Shown here one piece after another: positions 37,792-49,560 of a stretch of 64,000 bases of DNA (positions are counted from its first letter, which is position 1; each line of letters opens with the position of its first letter). This DNA comes from Sycobia sp. Sy_11 (Eukaryota; Arthropoda; Insecta; Hymenoptera; Epichrysomallidae). A program made the position numbers and the translations under genes. The stretch is from the NCBI GenBank assembly GCA_018907035.1, contig JACCIC010000212.1:537501-601500 (forward strand). The letters are read 5' to 3'. The notes under the pieces are model-generated. The model ran no database searches and was not told the origin of the DNA. It saw nothing but the letters and a program-made list of their open reading frames with translations.

Positions 37792-38769
37792 GGGGGTTTG
37801 TAGGATTCTTTAGCCGCGAGTTTGAAATGGTTCAACAGGGAGCAGATTAGAGCGGCTTTCTGGCTTCCATTGCGGCGCAGTTTCGAATCTTCCGAACAGA
37901 AAGCCCCCCTCCCCCTCCCGACGAAGAAGAAATACCCCCGCAATCGAGTCGGCCGAGCTCTGAAATACGCGACCGCCGCCGCGTCGTTGTTCACTTAGTT
38001 GCGTATTCATCCGGTGTTATTCTCGTTAAAATTAAATGCATGAACGGAGGATGGGGGGGGGGTGGTGGCCGGGGAGCTCATGAATCTTTAATAATTCTCG
38101 CAGCCACCGGGTATCGGGCCGGCCGCTTGAATTTCCGCCGCGTCGCCGTAATCGCGCGACGCGCAGTTTCGCGAATTATATCCCTGCCGCCGTTACAGGG
38201 CACTCGTCCGTTGCTGTTGGTAACGGCACTGCCACGGCGCGACTTAATTCGGGCCGTACTCCAGGGAATCCCACGGAGTTTCGTCCTTGGGGCACTGGTT
38301 ATTACGCCGCCGGAAACGTCCATGGAATCACGAGAACTCGTTATTTCTACATGCCCAGCGAGTATCGACTGTGTGTTATTTTTGAACTGTGTGGAATATA
38401 ATTATTTTTTATGCGTCGAAAAAAACTGAGCTTAACGTTTGTCACTGATTGCTGTTGATATGAAAATTCTAAAAAGAGCGTATGGCACATGTTCAGTAGT
38501 GATTTTCAAGATACAATTTAAAACGACTCTAAATATATGTATAAAACTTATTTGCATATCGATAGATCATTTAAGTTTAAAAGATCTTGTTCTAAAAATT
38601 TTCCTAACCAAAATATAATCAAAAATATATCATCAAGAAAATGTTTAAATTAATATCTAGATATCTTTTTTATGAAGTAATCAAAATCCCCTTTATTTAC
38701 TTCATAGATTTATTTACTTTATCGAAGTTTTGTGAATATATTCATATTTTCATTATGATTATCTTTTCC

Positions 38770-38804
38770 TAAAATTGTATTCGATTTCTTTTTATACAAT
38801 TTTA
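38770..38804. repeat. Perfect hairpin, 11-bp arms
   Basis: TAAAATTGTAT (38770-38780) and ATACAATTTTA (38794-38804) are exact reverse complements around a 13-nt T-rich loop. Confidence 0.6.
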
Positions 38805-39537
38805 AATTTTAACGTTATTATTTCATATTCACATGACCTTAATTATATGAAGTAGGTTGGTGGAATATTTTGAATTATAAATAGCTGATACGTAACTTTT
38901 ATCTATGAAAAAGCTTATAGGCTATGAGTGCTATCTAACTTACTTTCAAACACCATGAAATCTTCTAATTCTGCAGTGTTCTATTTTTACTGAAAATTAC
39001 ATAGTTCTAATTATTATATAAAAAATTACATACTAAATAGCCAGGAATTTCTTACTAAATGTTTTCATAAGCCGCGCACTATATTTACTTTCATTCTAGA
39101 TTATTATGAAGTTCCAAGAAGTGGGCTAACTATCTTCGAATAGTTTCTGAATTTTATTTATAATTTTTAGTTTTGAAATATTCAAAACTTTCTCGCCTGC
39201 GCAGGCTTTGACGGATCTCTTTGAAACTTTACAGCAATTCACAAAAAATTTAACAAAAATTTATATATTTTCATTAATATATTTCATTCTAGCTCGTGAA
39301 ACGGTGCCGGGCAGAGTCAAAACATCGAAGTTTACAGATTGAAAAAGAATAGAAGAAGAAGTATTTGATTAACAAATTAATTTTTATTTTTGTACTTCAG
39401 ATTCGTCGAGAATTATTGTAAATAAGATCAGTCTAACTGATAGTATAATTATATTCATTTTGAAAACGACTGTAAATCTGATGTTGTTTAATATATTTTA
39501 GAAGTATAGGTTACGATGAAACAAATTTTCCAATCGT

Positions 39538-39540
<3 letters not shown>

Positions 39541-39584
<44 letters not shown>
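39541..39584. repeat. (TA)22 microsatellite
   Basis: A TA run of about 22 units. Confidence 0.95.
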
Positions 39585-39586
<2 letters not shown>

Positions 39587-39690
39587 TAGAATTAATATTC
39601 TTTGTATTCAGCGAATATAACAAATCAGCCGACAGTCCTTTAATTAAAAATCCCATCTCGTTGAATAATATCAACCAAAAAGTGCCATTT

Positions 39691-40180
39691 CCACAAAATG
39701 CGCCATTTCATTGATCTTCCACGATTTTGCTGCACTGCCTGATGTCCTTCTTCAAATTGCATTTCGACCTATCGCAAAAAAAAAGGAAAAAGAAGTCTCG
39801 TAACTTCGGCGCTACCTGGCAAACAGTCGCGCCGCGTCGAAGCGCAAATTCGTATTTACATTGCCCGGGACATTGTGCAATTTGCCGTGGGCAAAATTGG
39901 AAAAAGTTGTCTCTATTTCTCCGGGTAAATATGCAGCGGAATTTTGCCGCTTCCGCGTGTATCTGTGTGTACACAATCTGAGAAAGCGAGACAGTAATGG
40001 AAGTCGGCTTGATTGTCGGGCAATATAGCCGGGGCATATATTTATTGATTTTATTTGCATTCGCGCAGTTCATAATCAAAGGCCGATGAATAATTAGGGG
40101 CGGATTGAAGCGCGCATGAAATCAGTTTTAATTTTTGCGCCGGGGAAAACCCGAAAATCTGAATTATGATCGAGATTTAC
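39691..40180. other. Mixed-composition segment
   Basis: Moderate GC with frames of 82-123 codons on both strands that shadow each other. No recognised product. Confidence 0.4.
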
Positions 40181-41480
40181 GGATTTTGATGGAGCGAACT
40201 TTGGTAAATTCAGTATAGTAATTCAGTGCAGAAATCAAAAGTTTTATTTCAATTGTTATTTACGGAAATTCATTACATTTTTTGGTGATTTGGTGAGAAA
40301 AAAATTATAAAATTATTAATACGATGTTTTTTAAATGTCTTTCAATACAAAAAAATTTACAAATATAATGGTCAGTTATTTATTAGGATTATTTATCGTT
40401 TAAATTTCACGGATCTATTAACAGTGGTCTAGCGATAATTTACAGTACAATTATATTTTGACTATGGATGTACATAGGCATAAAAAGCATCGATTAAAAC
40501 AAGGATGCTCCATTGCGAAGAAGCTCTGTGTTTAACGATGAAAGTGGGACTAGACATCGCGTAAAAGCTTGTTATCCACGGATCTTGCGCCTGTACAGTA
40601 TATATGCCTCCGATGATCGGCCTATTCTCACGTTGCCGATAATTCTCACACAAAATTCGAGATTTCAATATTAACCAATGTTATTTTAATGAATGAGAAA
40701 CAATAATTTCTCGATTCGAACTCTTCAACGATACCAGCATTTCCCTATTTGACGATGTCAGAGCTTATAAAGAAATTGTTTTCAATATTCTGATAAAATA
40801 TGTATGCTTGTTTCAAAAGAGTAAGATTTATTTGGTAAGTTTGTTCCAAACAAATCATTTCGAATTTGCCTGGAGCTCTTATACAGATTACTTGATCATG
40901 ATTTAGACTATTTCGTCTGAGTGACGGCTCTTGCGTGACGATACACTTTCCATTCATTCAGAACGATATTTCATTTATTCTGGATTGTATATCAATCCAC
41001 GCGTTCGTTCATCATTCCATGCATTACATCTACTGTTTTGCTCCTCTATCATGCGATTAACCGCCATCTGCATGCGTCCATAGATTTTGCAGATGAGAAA
41101 CAATTACTGATTATTCTTCATTATTATCATTACATGCTAATTACTTCCTTCATCAAGGTATCTATGTTGGAAGATTGTTCGAAATCCCAACACCGATAAT
41201 CCAAGTAATTGTCCTTAGCCCAGTAGGCCCAGTTGTCAACCCACTATCGAACTCGTCACAAATTGTCGTTAAGCCTTTTTATCTTATAATAAATTTCTTT
41301 TTTTGAATTTTTCTCGTAAAAAGTCCAAAACAATGTTGTTTTAAGCAAATTAGGTTCTTTTTTGGCTTAGAATTCATTTTATTGTTTCGAAAATAGGATT
41401 AGTCCTTGTCAAAATTTCGTACATCTAAAAATTATACTTAAATAATATAAAAACTTCATTCAATCTTTAATAAGTACGAA
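40181..41480. other. AT-rich stretch with two unassigned minus-strand frames
   Basis: Minus-strand frames at 40745-40957 (starts at ATG, charged, 70 codons) and 40462-40668 follow one another. Neither has a recognised domain or clear splice signals, and the sequence is otherwise unremarkable. Confidence 0.35.
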
Positions 41481-41766
41481 TTCAGCAGCAGCCACTCGAT
41501 CTTATATTGAGGAGCGGAGGTGAATATTCAAACTTTATAATACTCGACGCTCCGTTCCGGGGTAAATAAACGACCGTATCCGCGGCACAAATTCAATTAC
41601 GCTCATCTGCGTAAACAGAGAGCAGGAGCGCACGCGAGAGGGTGGCTCACTTACTCTTCGCTCGACGGCGTGTTTGATTACTGGCCAAAAAAAAAAAGAA
41701 AAAAAAAGAATTACAGTCAAATATAAGCGCCATTTTTCCCATCCACAGTCTCATGGTGAAGTATAT

Positions 41767-41831
<65 letters not shown>

Positions 41832-42160
41832 CGTGTGTGTGTGTGTGTATATAACGAAAAATGCGAGATAACGCAATGACGGAACGGAGCGCGCGTTTCC
41901 ACCTACTGTATACCACCTCCCCACCCTTCTGCGATCTAATCGAGTGAAATTTAATCGAGCGCTTGACTTCCCCGCTAACTCCCTCCCGCCCCGCCGGTTT
42001 TTTCGCTCCCGCTCACCTTGCTATTGGCTTTCCGGCTTGTTTCACACGCCTCGATGATTTTTAACGTGGCGCGCGGCCTGTTTTATTTGACTTTTCCATT
42101 CTTTTTGATTTGGATTTACGAGAGAGGGGCGCCGAGCGATCAAAAGCTCTGTTTGTTTTT
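41481..42160. other. Mixed to CpG-rich segment
   Basis: GC-richer sequence on both sides of a compound (TA)n-(GT)n tract. Open frames through the tract are dipeptide repeats. No gene recognised. Confidence 0.45.
41779..41848. repeat. Compound (TA)20-(GT)15 microsatellite
   Basis: A TA run (41779-41818) followed by a GT run (41819-41848) with one GC interruption, preceded by ATAC repeats. Confidence 0.95.
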
Positions 42161-42175
42161 TTTATTTTCCGTCCC

Positions 42176-42238
<63 letters not shown>

Positions 42239-43030
42239 TCTCTCGCCCTCTCCCTATTTTTATCTGTTTATTGAGTTTTGTTTTTTGTTTTTAATGAAGA
42301 GCGAGGGAGAGAGAAAGGATATTACAGTTGTCGAGTGGTTCGAGTGATTTTGAAAAATTTTTTTATTCGCTATCGTTTACAGCGAGTTAATAAAATATTT
42401 TTCCCGTGAAACACGAAGATATGCGAGACTCGGGACAGAGCTAATATTATTATCTTTCATTTTATGAAAACTTAATTTAAAAATATTTTCAGAATTTTTG
42501 TTTTTTTTTGTTGTATAGACAATGTTGTATAACAATGTATAGATTATTTCTTCAAACTTTGGTATTAAAAAAATGTGACTATTTGCGTACATACGAGTGA
42601 AAAACATTCGAATAATTATTCATTTCAGGTAATTTCAGAGTAATCGTAATTTCATTTTTATTAAATTCTTTTATTTGGTAGAATTTTTGAGTTTATACAT
42701 ATGAATAATAATCAACATCCATGTACTATTGATTTCCATTTTAGTGAAATACCGTTGTTGATCACCAACTTGTAAAATGACTTTTGTAAATTATTCTTTG
42801 TCATATATATATATATAAACATTATTAAGCTTTTTTGTTCAATTACGAAATAACATAGTAAACATACAAATCTCATTTGTTGGATAGAAATGCTTACCAG
42901 TATAAACGAACATAGAAAAGCTCTTCTATATATATATTGATAAAATCTTTCAATTCATCGAAAACAACCAATTTCACCAGTGAGCCGCCTATAGTGTATG
43001 GAATTCGAACCAGTCGATCAGTCTTTAATA
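42161..43030. other. (CT)n tract and AT-rich stretch
   Basis: Starts with a long CT array, then AT-rich sequence with small TA runs near 42805 and 42929. No gene. Confidence 0.5.
42183..42234. repeat. (CT)26 microsatellite
   Basis: A CT run of about 26 units, the longest CT array in the window. Confidence 0.95.
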
Positions 43031-43739
43031 TTCATAATTTATTGTTCGGTCTTATGACTGCGTAATTACACATCGAGCGCGCATAAAAGCACGCGCACGG
43101 GGACACAAGCGATCTAAGCTCATATAATTATGCCTTTTTCGTCGGATTGGAAAACCGAACATCAAAAGAGATCGCTGGAACAAAGAACCAGCGCTCACGC
43201 GTTATTGCACGCGCACAATTACGAGATGCCGCGCGGAGTCCCGCGTCGGTCCGATAATAATTTCGTCACTAGCGGGCGATGCCGGGACGCGTCAAAAAGC
43301 AATCACGAATTTCAGCTACAGGGGTGACGAGAGAGAAAGAGAGAGAGTGTGAGTGAGAGGAGAATACACTATGAATGTTTTAGACACGCCCATAAGCGAA
43401 TAAAGGACGGCCAATATATTCCAAATGAAAAAAGACATTCGGCGGAGTCGACGAAAACAGTAATTATAATTACATTTGTGAATTGTCCGAGAAATTTTAA
43501 TTTCGCCGTATATATAGATAGGAATTTTCCAACTCTGAATTATACGCAATTTTTATAATGCTCGATAATGCATTTTAAATTATGTAACCATTGATTTTAT
43601 ATCCTTTTACTCTATATAATCAATTAATTCAGTTTGTTTATTATATATTAATATATAACGAAACTTTATAATGGGCGAGTATTTAACATATAAGTAATTG
43701 GCAATAATATTTAAATTAATAAAAGTCAATTAAGGGGAA
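43031..43739. other. Short CpG-rich patch then AT-rich stretch
   Basis: CpG-rich from about 43070 to 43310 (GCGCGC and CACGCG motifs), ending in a short imperfect GA run, then AT-rich. No recognised coding content. Confidence 0.45.
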
Positions 43740-44200
43740 ATGATGTGTTTATTATTGCCGAAGTTATTCTTCACGGTGGGTATTCTTTTAAGGTTTATAA
43801 CCATGAATAGGCCACTGGGTGTTGATTCTTCCTGATAGGGTGATTGGAATGTATACGCGATACATCAGAGAATTTTCTTTGATTTAGATTCTCATCAACT
43901 TCGAGTCGATGAATGCAGCCACTCATTATACCTCTATCAACTTGATTTCTCAACGACCATTAAAAATTATATTGTGAACATTTTCGATGTTTTCGTGCGT
44001 AATGGCCTTTTCCGGGGTTCACATTGTTCATCTTTGTCAGACTTTAATGCTCATTTTCTCCCGTTGAAATTTACCAAACCACTTCGTGACGGTTGATTTT
44101 TCTGGCGCAGCTTGCCAACAATGCCCACGAAGCCAGGCTTTGCCTTCGAGAATATTTTTCTCCACCAAAATGCTTTATTACGATGTGAAAAAAATTGCCG
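43740..44200 (-). pseudogene. Degenerate mariner-family transposase (N-terminal DNA-binding part and fragment of catalytic part)
   Basis: On the minus strand, the conserved mariner N-terminal segments appear in order. FFHIVIKHF (about 44167-44195) resembles the first helix region. After a one-base frameshift, LEGKAWLRGH and PEKSTVTKWFGKFQR (about 44070-44150) match the helix-turn-helix linker. Then come ENIENVHNIIFNGR (43954-43995) and EIKLIE (about 43932-43949). Further downstream, D..RIH (about 43850-43875) may be the remains of the catalytic DETWIH motif; this last part is weak. A functional mariner transposase is about 345 residues and moves the element by cut-and-paste. Here there are at least four in-frame TGA codons, a frameshift and a large internal loss, and no terminal repeats were found, so it is dead. 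It is a transposon relic, not a host gene. Confidence 0.75.
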
Positions 44201-44590
44201 AAATTAAGAGCTGCTTTACACAGAGTGCTGTGTTTTAGGAAAGATTTATCGCAAAGTTATTACATTCATACACTCATATTTTGAAGGTCATTGCCACTAA
44301 CAAAAATTATCTATACTTAATTATACTTAACTCTTCTATTATTAATATACGTAGAATAATTTTTAATGCGATCCACGTCTTCAAAATAAATATACATTTT
44401 ACATATTTTGTCACTTTATTAACAGTAGAATATATATATATAGTAATTTTCATGAAACGGGCATGATTTTCTGTATTTGAGATACAATTTATCGAAACAA
44501 ATAATGAATCAAAGACCTTCATAAAGTATTTATGTAAAAAATGAAGAAAGAAAAAATTCATCCATAATTCCATCAATTCCAATTCAATCT
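44201..44590. other. AT-rich stretch
   Basis: Lies upstream of the mariner relic in its reading direction and may include its decayed 5' untranslated part, but no terminal repeat was recognised. Confidence 0.45.
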
Positions 44591-45100
44591 TCGAGCCGAC
44601 CCAATTCTACTGGCTCGCGTCGCTGATTGCCAGTTCATTCTCCCGCTTAATTGGGTCTCGCGCGGTACGAATCTCGAATATTATTGGCGAGCACGGAATG
44701 GCTGACGCGCGGCCGGACGTCGGGTTGGGTTGTGGGGGGGGGGGGGGGGTAGTGGGTTGCGAAGCTCGGGCCGCGTGAAAAAAGCGCTTAATTTATGCAA
44801 AATGATGCACCTTCACGCCTGTATGCTTCGTTAGTCCGGGCGGTAGTCGGGGTGGTGGGGATTGGGGATTGAGGAAGCGCGCCGCCAGATCGAATCACGC
44901 GGCCTCGTTAATTCTTATTCATTATGGCGGGACACGCGTTCCGATATTATTTTCATTGCGCGCGTACATGTCGCTGACGGGATCTTTTGTTCCCCGCCAC
45001 CCGACTTTCGGTGATGCCGGGCTTTCTGGCTATCGGAAATTGAATACGTTGAGGGGGCGGAGGGATCTGATTCCTTACAGAAGGGCTTAGGTTTGTCGAA
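44591..45100. other. CpG-rich segment with G16 run
   Basis: CpG-rich, with a 16-base G run (44734-44749) and an octamer-like ATTTATGCAAAAT. Overlapping frames on both strands are unrecognised. Confidence 0.45.
44791..44803. promoter_or_regulatory. POU/octamer-like site ATTTATGCAAAAT
   Basis: Resembles the ATGCAAAT octamer bound by POU-domain factors. It lies in a CpG-rich segment. A short motif with high chance expectation. Confidence 0.2.
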
Positions 45101-45161
45101 TCTAGACATGCATTATTTGTTGTATTTTTCAAAAATCACCATAAATATTACTAATATAATA

Positions 45162-45171
45162 CTATAAATAG
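45162..45171. promoter_or_regulatory. MEF2-type site CTATAAATAG
   Basis: Exact match to the MADS-box MEF2 consensus YTA(A/T)4TAR. In AT-rich DNA such matches are frequent by chance. Confidence 0.2.
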
Positions 45172-45742
45172 GGCTATTTCTAAAAGCTAGATAAGCATAG
45201 AGAGAATCTGTTTTTGAATCGATAAAAAAGAATACAATTTACATACATCAAGCTTACTCCTGAATTTCCAGCTCGTTTTTATAGATTTTTAATATTATCA
45301 ATTTCAGTACCATTGTACAATTAAATGGGGAGCGAAATTGTGAAAAATTTTTTTATAACAGAAATAATAAAGTGGATTGATTGTAATGCATAACTACGAA
45401 AATCTTAACAGATCGCATGCAAAGGAAATCTGAAGCGTAATGAGACCTAGGCATTTTGAAAATGTTCGTAAAGGCACAAGTAGACGCGCAATACTAAGAA
45501 GATCATTTAATCTACATCTCACAAAATTCTATGACTGAGTCAAAAAAAAAACTGGATATATAATTCCAAATCTAGTTCACCCCGATAAAAGGGAGCGAAA
45601 TTGAATGATCTTCGAAGAAGGGCGTTTTGCACCTGATCCGCCTGCAGTCAATAATAATTCACTACCTATACAATTCTCGTCGCCATGATTACAGCCGCTT
45701 TCGTAGACATCTTATGCAAGCCCCCCTCCTTCTCTCGCGCTG

Positions 45743-45751
45743 TATAAAAAG
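45743..45751 (+). promoter_or_regulatory. TATA-box-like TATAAAAAG
   Basis: A TATA-like string in a locally GC-richer patch. No clear initiator or ATG-led reading frame lies at the expected distance. Confidence 0.15.
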
Positions 45752-46193
45752 TCGAGTTCACCGGTTCCGCTGCTGTGCAACTGACGTTTAATATACTCGC
45801 ACTAGGTGTGCGGAGATCGTTAGAGCGTCCTTCCTGTGATTCGTCAGATTCTGAGGGTCTCGAAAATCGACGATTCCCTCGTGTAACTCGCTCTTTTGTC
45901 GGAGCTACGTTTAATATAATTATTGACTTAAATATAAGGAATTTGATAAGGAAGTACGCATTGTTTCGTAAAACGTTTCATCTCTCAGAAATCTGATGCA
46001 ACAACAAGCAAATTTCAACTAAAATTTACATTCAAAGTTACTTACATTCAATAGTAAATATATTGGTGTATGTGATTACATTAATTAAGTAAATGTATCG
46101 GTTCGAATTCAAAACTATATGTATATATTAGATCTCGATTATGATTTTTTTTAAGAGAGTGTCCAAATTATATAAGCCCATATTTTTAAATCG

Positions 46194-46195
<2 letters not shown>

Positions 46196-46240
<45 letters not shown>
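46196..46240. repeat. (TA)22 microsatellite
   Basis: A TA run of about 22 units. Confidence 0.95.
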
Positions 46241-46243
<3 letters not shown>

Positions 46244-46580
46244 GATTTGCTAAATAGATATAAATAAAATTGATACGTACAAATTAGCAAAGTGTCATCA
46301 AAACGAAATCCAATTGAATCGAACTTACCTAAAACAAAGAAAAAAATATAATTAGGAAATTATTTTGTAGATTCATGCTAACGATATTTATATGTTGTTA
46401 TTATTATTAGCTAACGTTATTATAATATTAAATGAAACTGTATGACAATATTTACAATACTATATTACAATATTAAATTAGAAAAAGTTACTCTTATACA
46501 TACTTTCAACAAATTGCTATGTAAAATGCCTCATTCATCAAACCAAAGTACGTCCGAAACAAGTGACAAACTCCTCATAA

Positions 46581-46656
46581 ACTAAGAAGAATACGTCTCA
46601 TTCCTTTGGAAAAAGTATCAACTGAGAAAGTGGAAGAAAGAAGAGAGAAGGGAAGA

Positions 46657-46708
<52 letters not shown>

Positions 46709-47330
46709 GAGAGGAGGGGGTCAAGGAGCAGGCGCAAAAACTCTCGCTCGCAATTTCTCGAGCTCGTCGGTGAGACGTCTTCCGCGAGCCGTGCGACTGA
46801 AAACAAGAAAAGTTAAGCGACTGCGGGGGGAGGTTTTGACCGCACGCGCTCTCGTCATTTTGCAATCCACGGAGAGGCTCTAATTCCCGCAATATCTGAA
46901 ATAAAACAAGAGGCTCGGGGCGGCGAGTTATTCCCCGGCTATTTGTCAGAGTCGAACTTCTCGCCCTCCCTCAGAAAGAAAAGCAGCCGCGCGACGAGAG
47001 AAAATTCCATCGCTTACGGAAGGGGGAAGGTTGGGGGTGGCGGCGTAGCGAATCTAAAACTGTATATATGCGCGAGTGATAAATCGTCGGGACGCGGAAT
47101 TACTCGGTCATCGCGAGGCGGGCGGGCGGGTAGGCGCACGCGATACGCTGAAACTCCTCTGCGAGAGATGGAGGACTGCCCATATCGCTCCGTCAGTAGT
47201 GCGAGTCGCGATTCCGCCCGGCGCGCGGGAGGAAAATGAATTTCTCATGATTGAACGTTACACGGGCTCCGGGCTCGCCAGTTTCGCTTCTATTTTCTCC
47301 CGACTAAATAAGGCTCCTGTACTTTCTACG
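46581..47330. other. CpG-rich segment with (GA)n tract
   Basis: Begins with a purine-rich (GA)n region, then CpG-dense sequence with GGCGGGCGGGCGGG at about 47116-47130. The frames are composition-driven. Confidence 0.45.
46662..46698. repeat. (GA)18 microsatellite
   Basis: A GA run of about 18 units with imperfect GA flanks. Confidence 0.95.
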
Positions 47331-49060
47331 GGAGTGATTTTTTCTATATTTACTTTCTATTTTAGCATAGGTGTCGAGCTGTGCCAAATAATGAATTACA
47401 CGTTCGCAAAGGAATACCATAATTTATTTTAGTGAAAGTATTGAAATTCATATATTTATTTATACAACTATTGATCTACTAATGAATAAATTGAGTAGGA
47501 CACTTTACTATAAAAAAACAGTATCAAAATTTTTATGTAAAATAGGATAATATGTAGTATAAATATCTAAATCTAGAATTTATTTCATTTTTTTTTAAAT
47601 CTTCTTGTAATTTGTTATTTCAATGATGTACATGATTATGAAAGTTAATATTAAAAATATTATAAATTTGCAAATTGGCAATGTAGGCAACAATTTATTG
47701 CCTGATTTTTGTTCGATTCAAGATTAAAAAATTTAAATGAATCTGCTAAATATTAAGCCTGCAACGTTTAGCGCAAACGCTCTCTTTTTTAATTTATTGT
47801 ACATAACTCTAATTACGCGTAATTTAAGTCAGACAGAGTAAAAGGGCCCAGGTATAGTTGAATTGCACATGAGGTCTAATGATCTTGATCATGAAATCCG
47901 GTTTTAAAATTATTTTAATGTCAAAACGATTTATTCTAATTGAAATACCTATTTTTCAGCTGTGTTTTCAAGAGAGGTATCAGATTAAGTTACGTGTAAT
48001 ATGTATCAATACATGATATTACGATACACTGATAGTAACAATGCATGACTCTCATTTTGTTTTCAAGAGACTACATATTATTTCCTAATAAAATTATAAA
48101 GTCTTATGTGAAAAAATCTTCTATAAATTAGAAGAATTTTCTGATTCAATATCTAATTATACTCTCTTCACATAACACTTTAGAATTCTACTACGAAATA
48201 ATATGTAGTCTCTTGCAACTGATGTAGCCATTAAATATTTTATAAATCACTAGGAATAAAATCTGGCAGCAAATTGTATCTTTTTAAATTTAGAGTATGA
48301 TTTCGAGCAGTTGTGCTCATTCAATCTTAGAGGAGAAAGAGTCTTATTATTAAATAATTGCAAGAAAATTTTTAGTGTAATCATCATAAATTATGAAGCT
48401 GTAGGTGATTAAGGGAACTATGACTGAATTGAAGAGGAATAACCGAAATTTACATTGTTGAAAATCAACCCATCGTTATCTTATACATTCCAGTGATCTG
48501 GAAGATTTCGCAAGAACTGGTTCTTTATTCTCAAAAAAAAAAGATGAATTCGCAAGTACTCTGAAACCAACGAAGATATTACACGTATTTAGATAATTGC
48601 GATCCTTATAATTAGAGAGTGGCATTTGTATAAAAGTTAATAACATTTTTTTAACAGCGTAAAAACGATATTTGACAAACTGGAGTGTAGCTGGAACATT
48701 GCTTATGTAAATATTAAGTGCCTACGTGAGAACGCTGAAGCACATTTGAAGCAAAAATTAACCGTATTGATGAATGTTTTGTAAATAAAATTCAAAATAT
48801 TGCAGTAGTGTGCTAAGAATACCATAATTTCTAAATATTTGTAACAGACTTATACGATCACCTAAGTCGATAGCCTTCTGAAAATGGCAATACACAGAGT
48901 CAGCCTGATCAAACACAAAATAATCATAAAAGTAAGATACAAACATGGTATAAAACAGATTCGTAATGATTGATTTCGCACGAATAAAGCCATTATTATC
49001 ATTACATAACTTGCTGGCAAAATATTTTGCTGTAAAATACCACTGGTATATTCACATATG
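47331..49060. other. AT-rich stretch containing a long hairpin
   Basis: AT-rich, no gene recognised. It holds the 48,064-48,215 inverted repeat and, just to its left, a second copy of the 12-mer GTTTTCAAGAGA (47964-47975). Confidence 0.5.
48064..48215. repeat. Long imperfect inverted repeat (49-bp arms, 54-nt loop)
   Basis: The left arm 48064-48112 and right arm 48167-48215 are reverse complements at 44 of 49 positions with no gap. The outer 21 bases pair perfectly (CAAGAGACTAC... / ...GTAGTCTCTTG). Two of the mismatches would be G-U wobbles if the minus strand were transcribed. The loop holds a small nested hairpin (TCTTCTA / TAGAAGA). It could be a foldback or MITE-type element or a transcribed hairpin; no target-site duplication is evident. 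Confidence 0.8.
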
Positions 49061-49560
49061 CCTCTTTCTACACTGCTTTCACTTGCGCGTATATCGGAAT
49101 CTTGCCGAATCGTCATCTTAGCCAATGGCGATTGGTCTCTGTCGCGGAGTATTTCGCTGACGGCGGTGTCGCACCGGGCAATTTCCAGACACAATCACAT
49201 CGGCTGAGCGATTAAAATACGGCTCCCCCCCCCCTCGCAGACTCGCCGTTCCGTCCCGTATATTCTCCTTACTTTATCGAGCCGTTCCTTTCTCCCCGCC
49301 TCGTCTACGGAGCCACCGCGTAGAGATGGGCTCATTTATAATCATTTCCCCTTGGAAGCTGTCGCCAGCCCACCCCCCACCCCCCAACCCATCTCGCGGG
49401 AGGTCCCTGCTATTTTTTTTTGCCAAAGCGCCCGTTGCGATACGATGCGATTGCCACTCTGGGACGCGAGATTGGATGCGTGCATGCGCGGTATTTTCTG
49501 TCTTTATAATTCAAATGTTTTTTACGTTTCTTTTCTGCGCCGTTGTATTAGCTGTCGTTT
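49061..49560. other. CpG-rich segment
   Basis: Mixed to GC-rich, with C runs near 49207 and 49372. A 110-codon minus frame (48862-49194) with a polar start and hydrophobic end enters its left edge; it is unrecognised. Confidence 0.4.

Larger units (their letters stand above)
37111..38370. other. CpG-rich GC island
   Basis: A long CpG-rich segment with (TA)n-(GA)n and (GA)n tracts and several G or C runs (near 37681, 37905 and 38052). Frames on both strands run through the GA arrays and are rejected. Regulatory or promoter use is possible but not shown. Confidence 0.5.
38371..39690. other. AT-rich stretch
   Basis: No gene. A TAGGTTGGTGGAA string near 38852 resembles a mariner terminus but stands alone. 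An 11-bp-arm hairpin and a long (TA)n tract are listed separately. Confidence 0.45.
45101..46580. other. AT-rich stretch
   Basis: No gene recognised. It includes a MEF2-type site (45162-45171), a TATA-like TATAAAAAG at 45743-45751 and a long (TA)n tract. Confidence 0.45.

Noticed and set aside
38850..38870. TAGGTTGGTGGAATATTTTG, similar to a mariner terminal repeat
   Set aside because: Stands alone; downstream sequence shows no transposase motifs in any frame I could read.
43005..43030. GAATTCGAACCAGTCGATC as a tRNA T-arm
   Set aside because: No acceptor stem, A box or anticodon arm could be placed around it on either strand.
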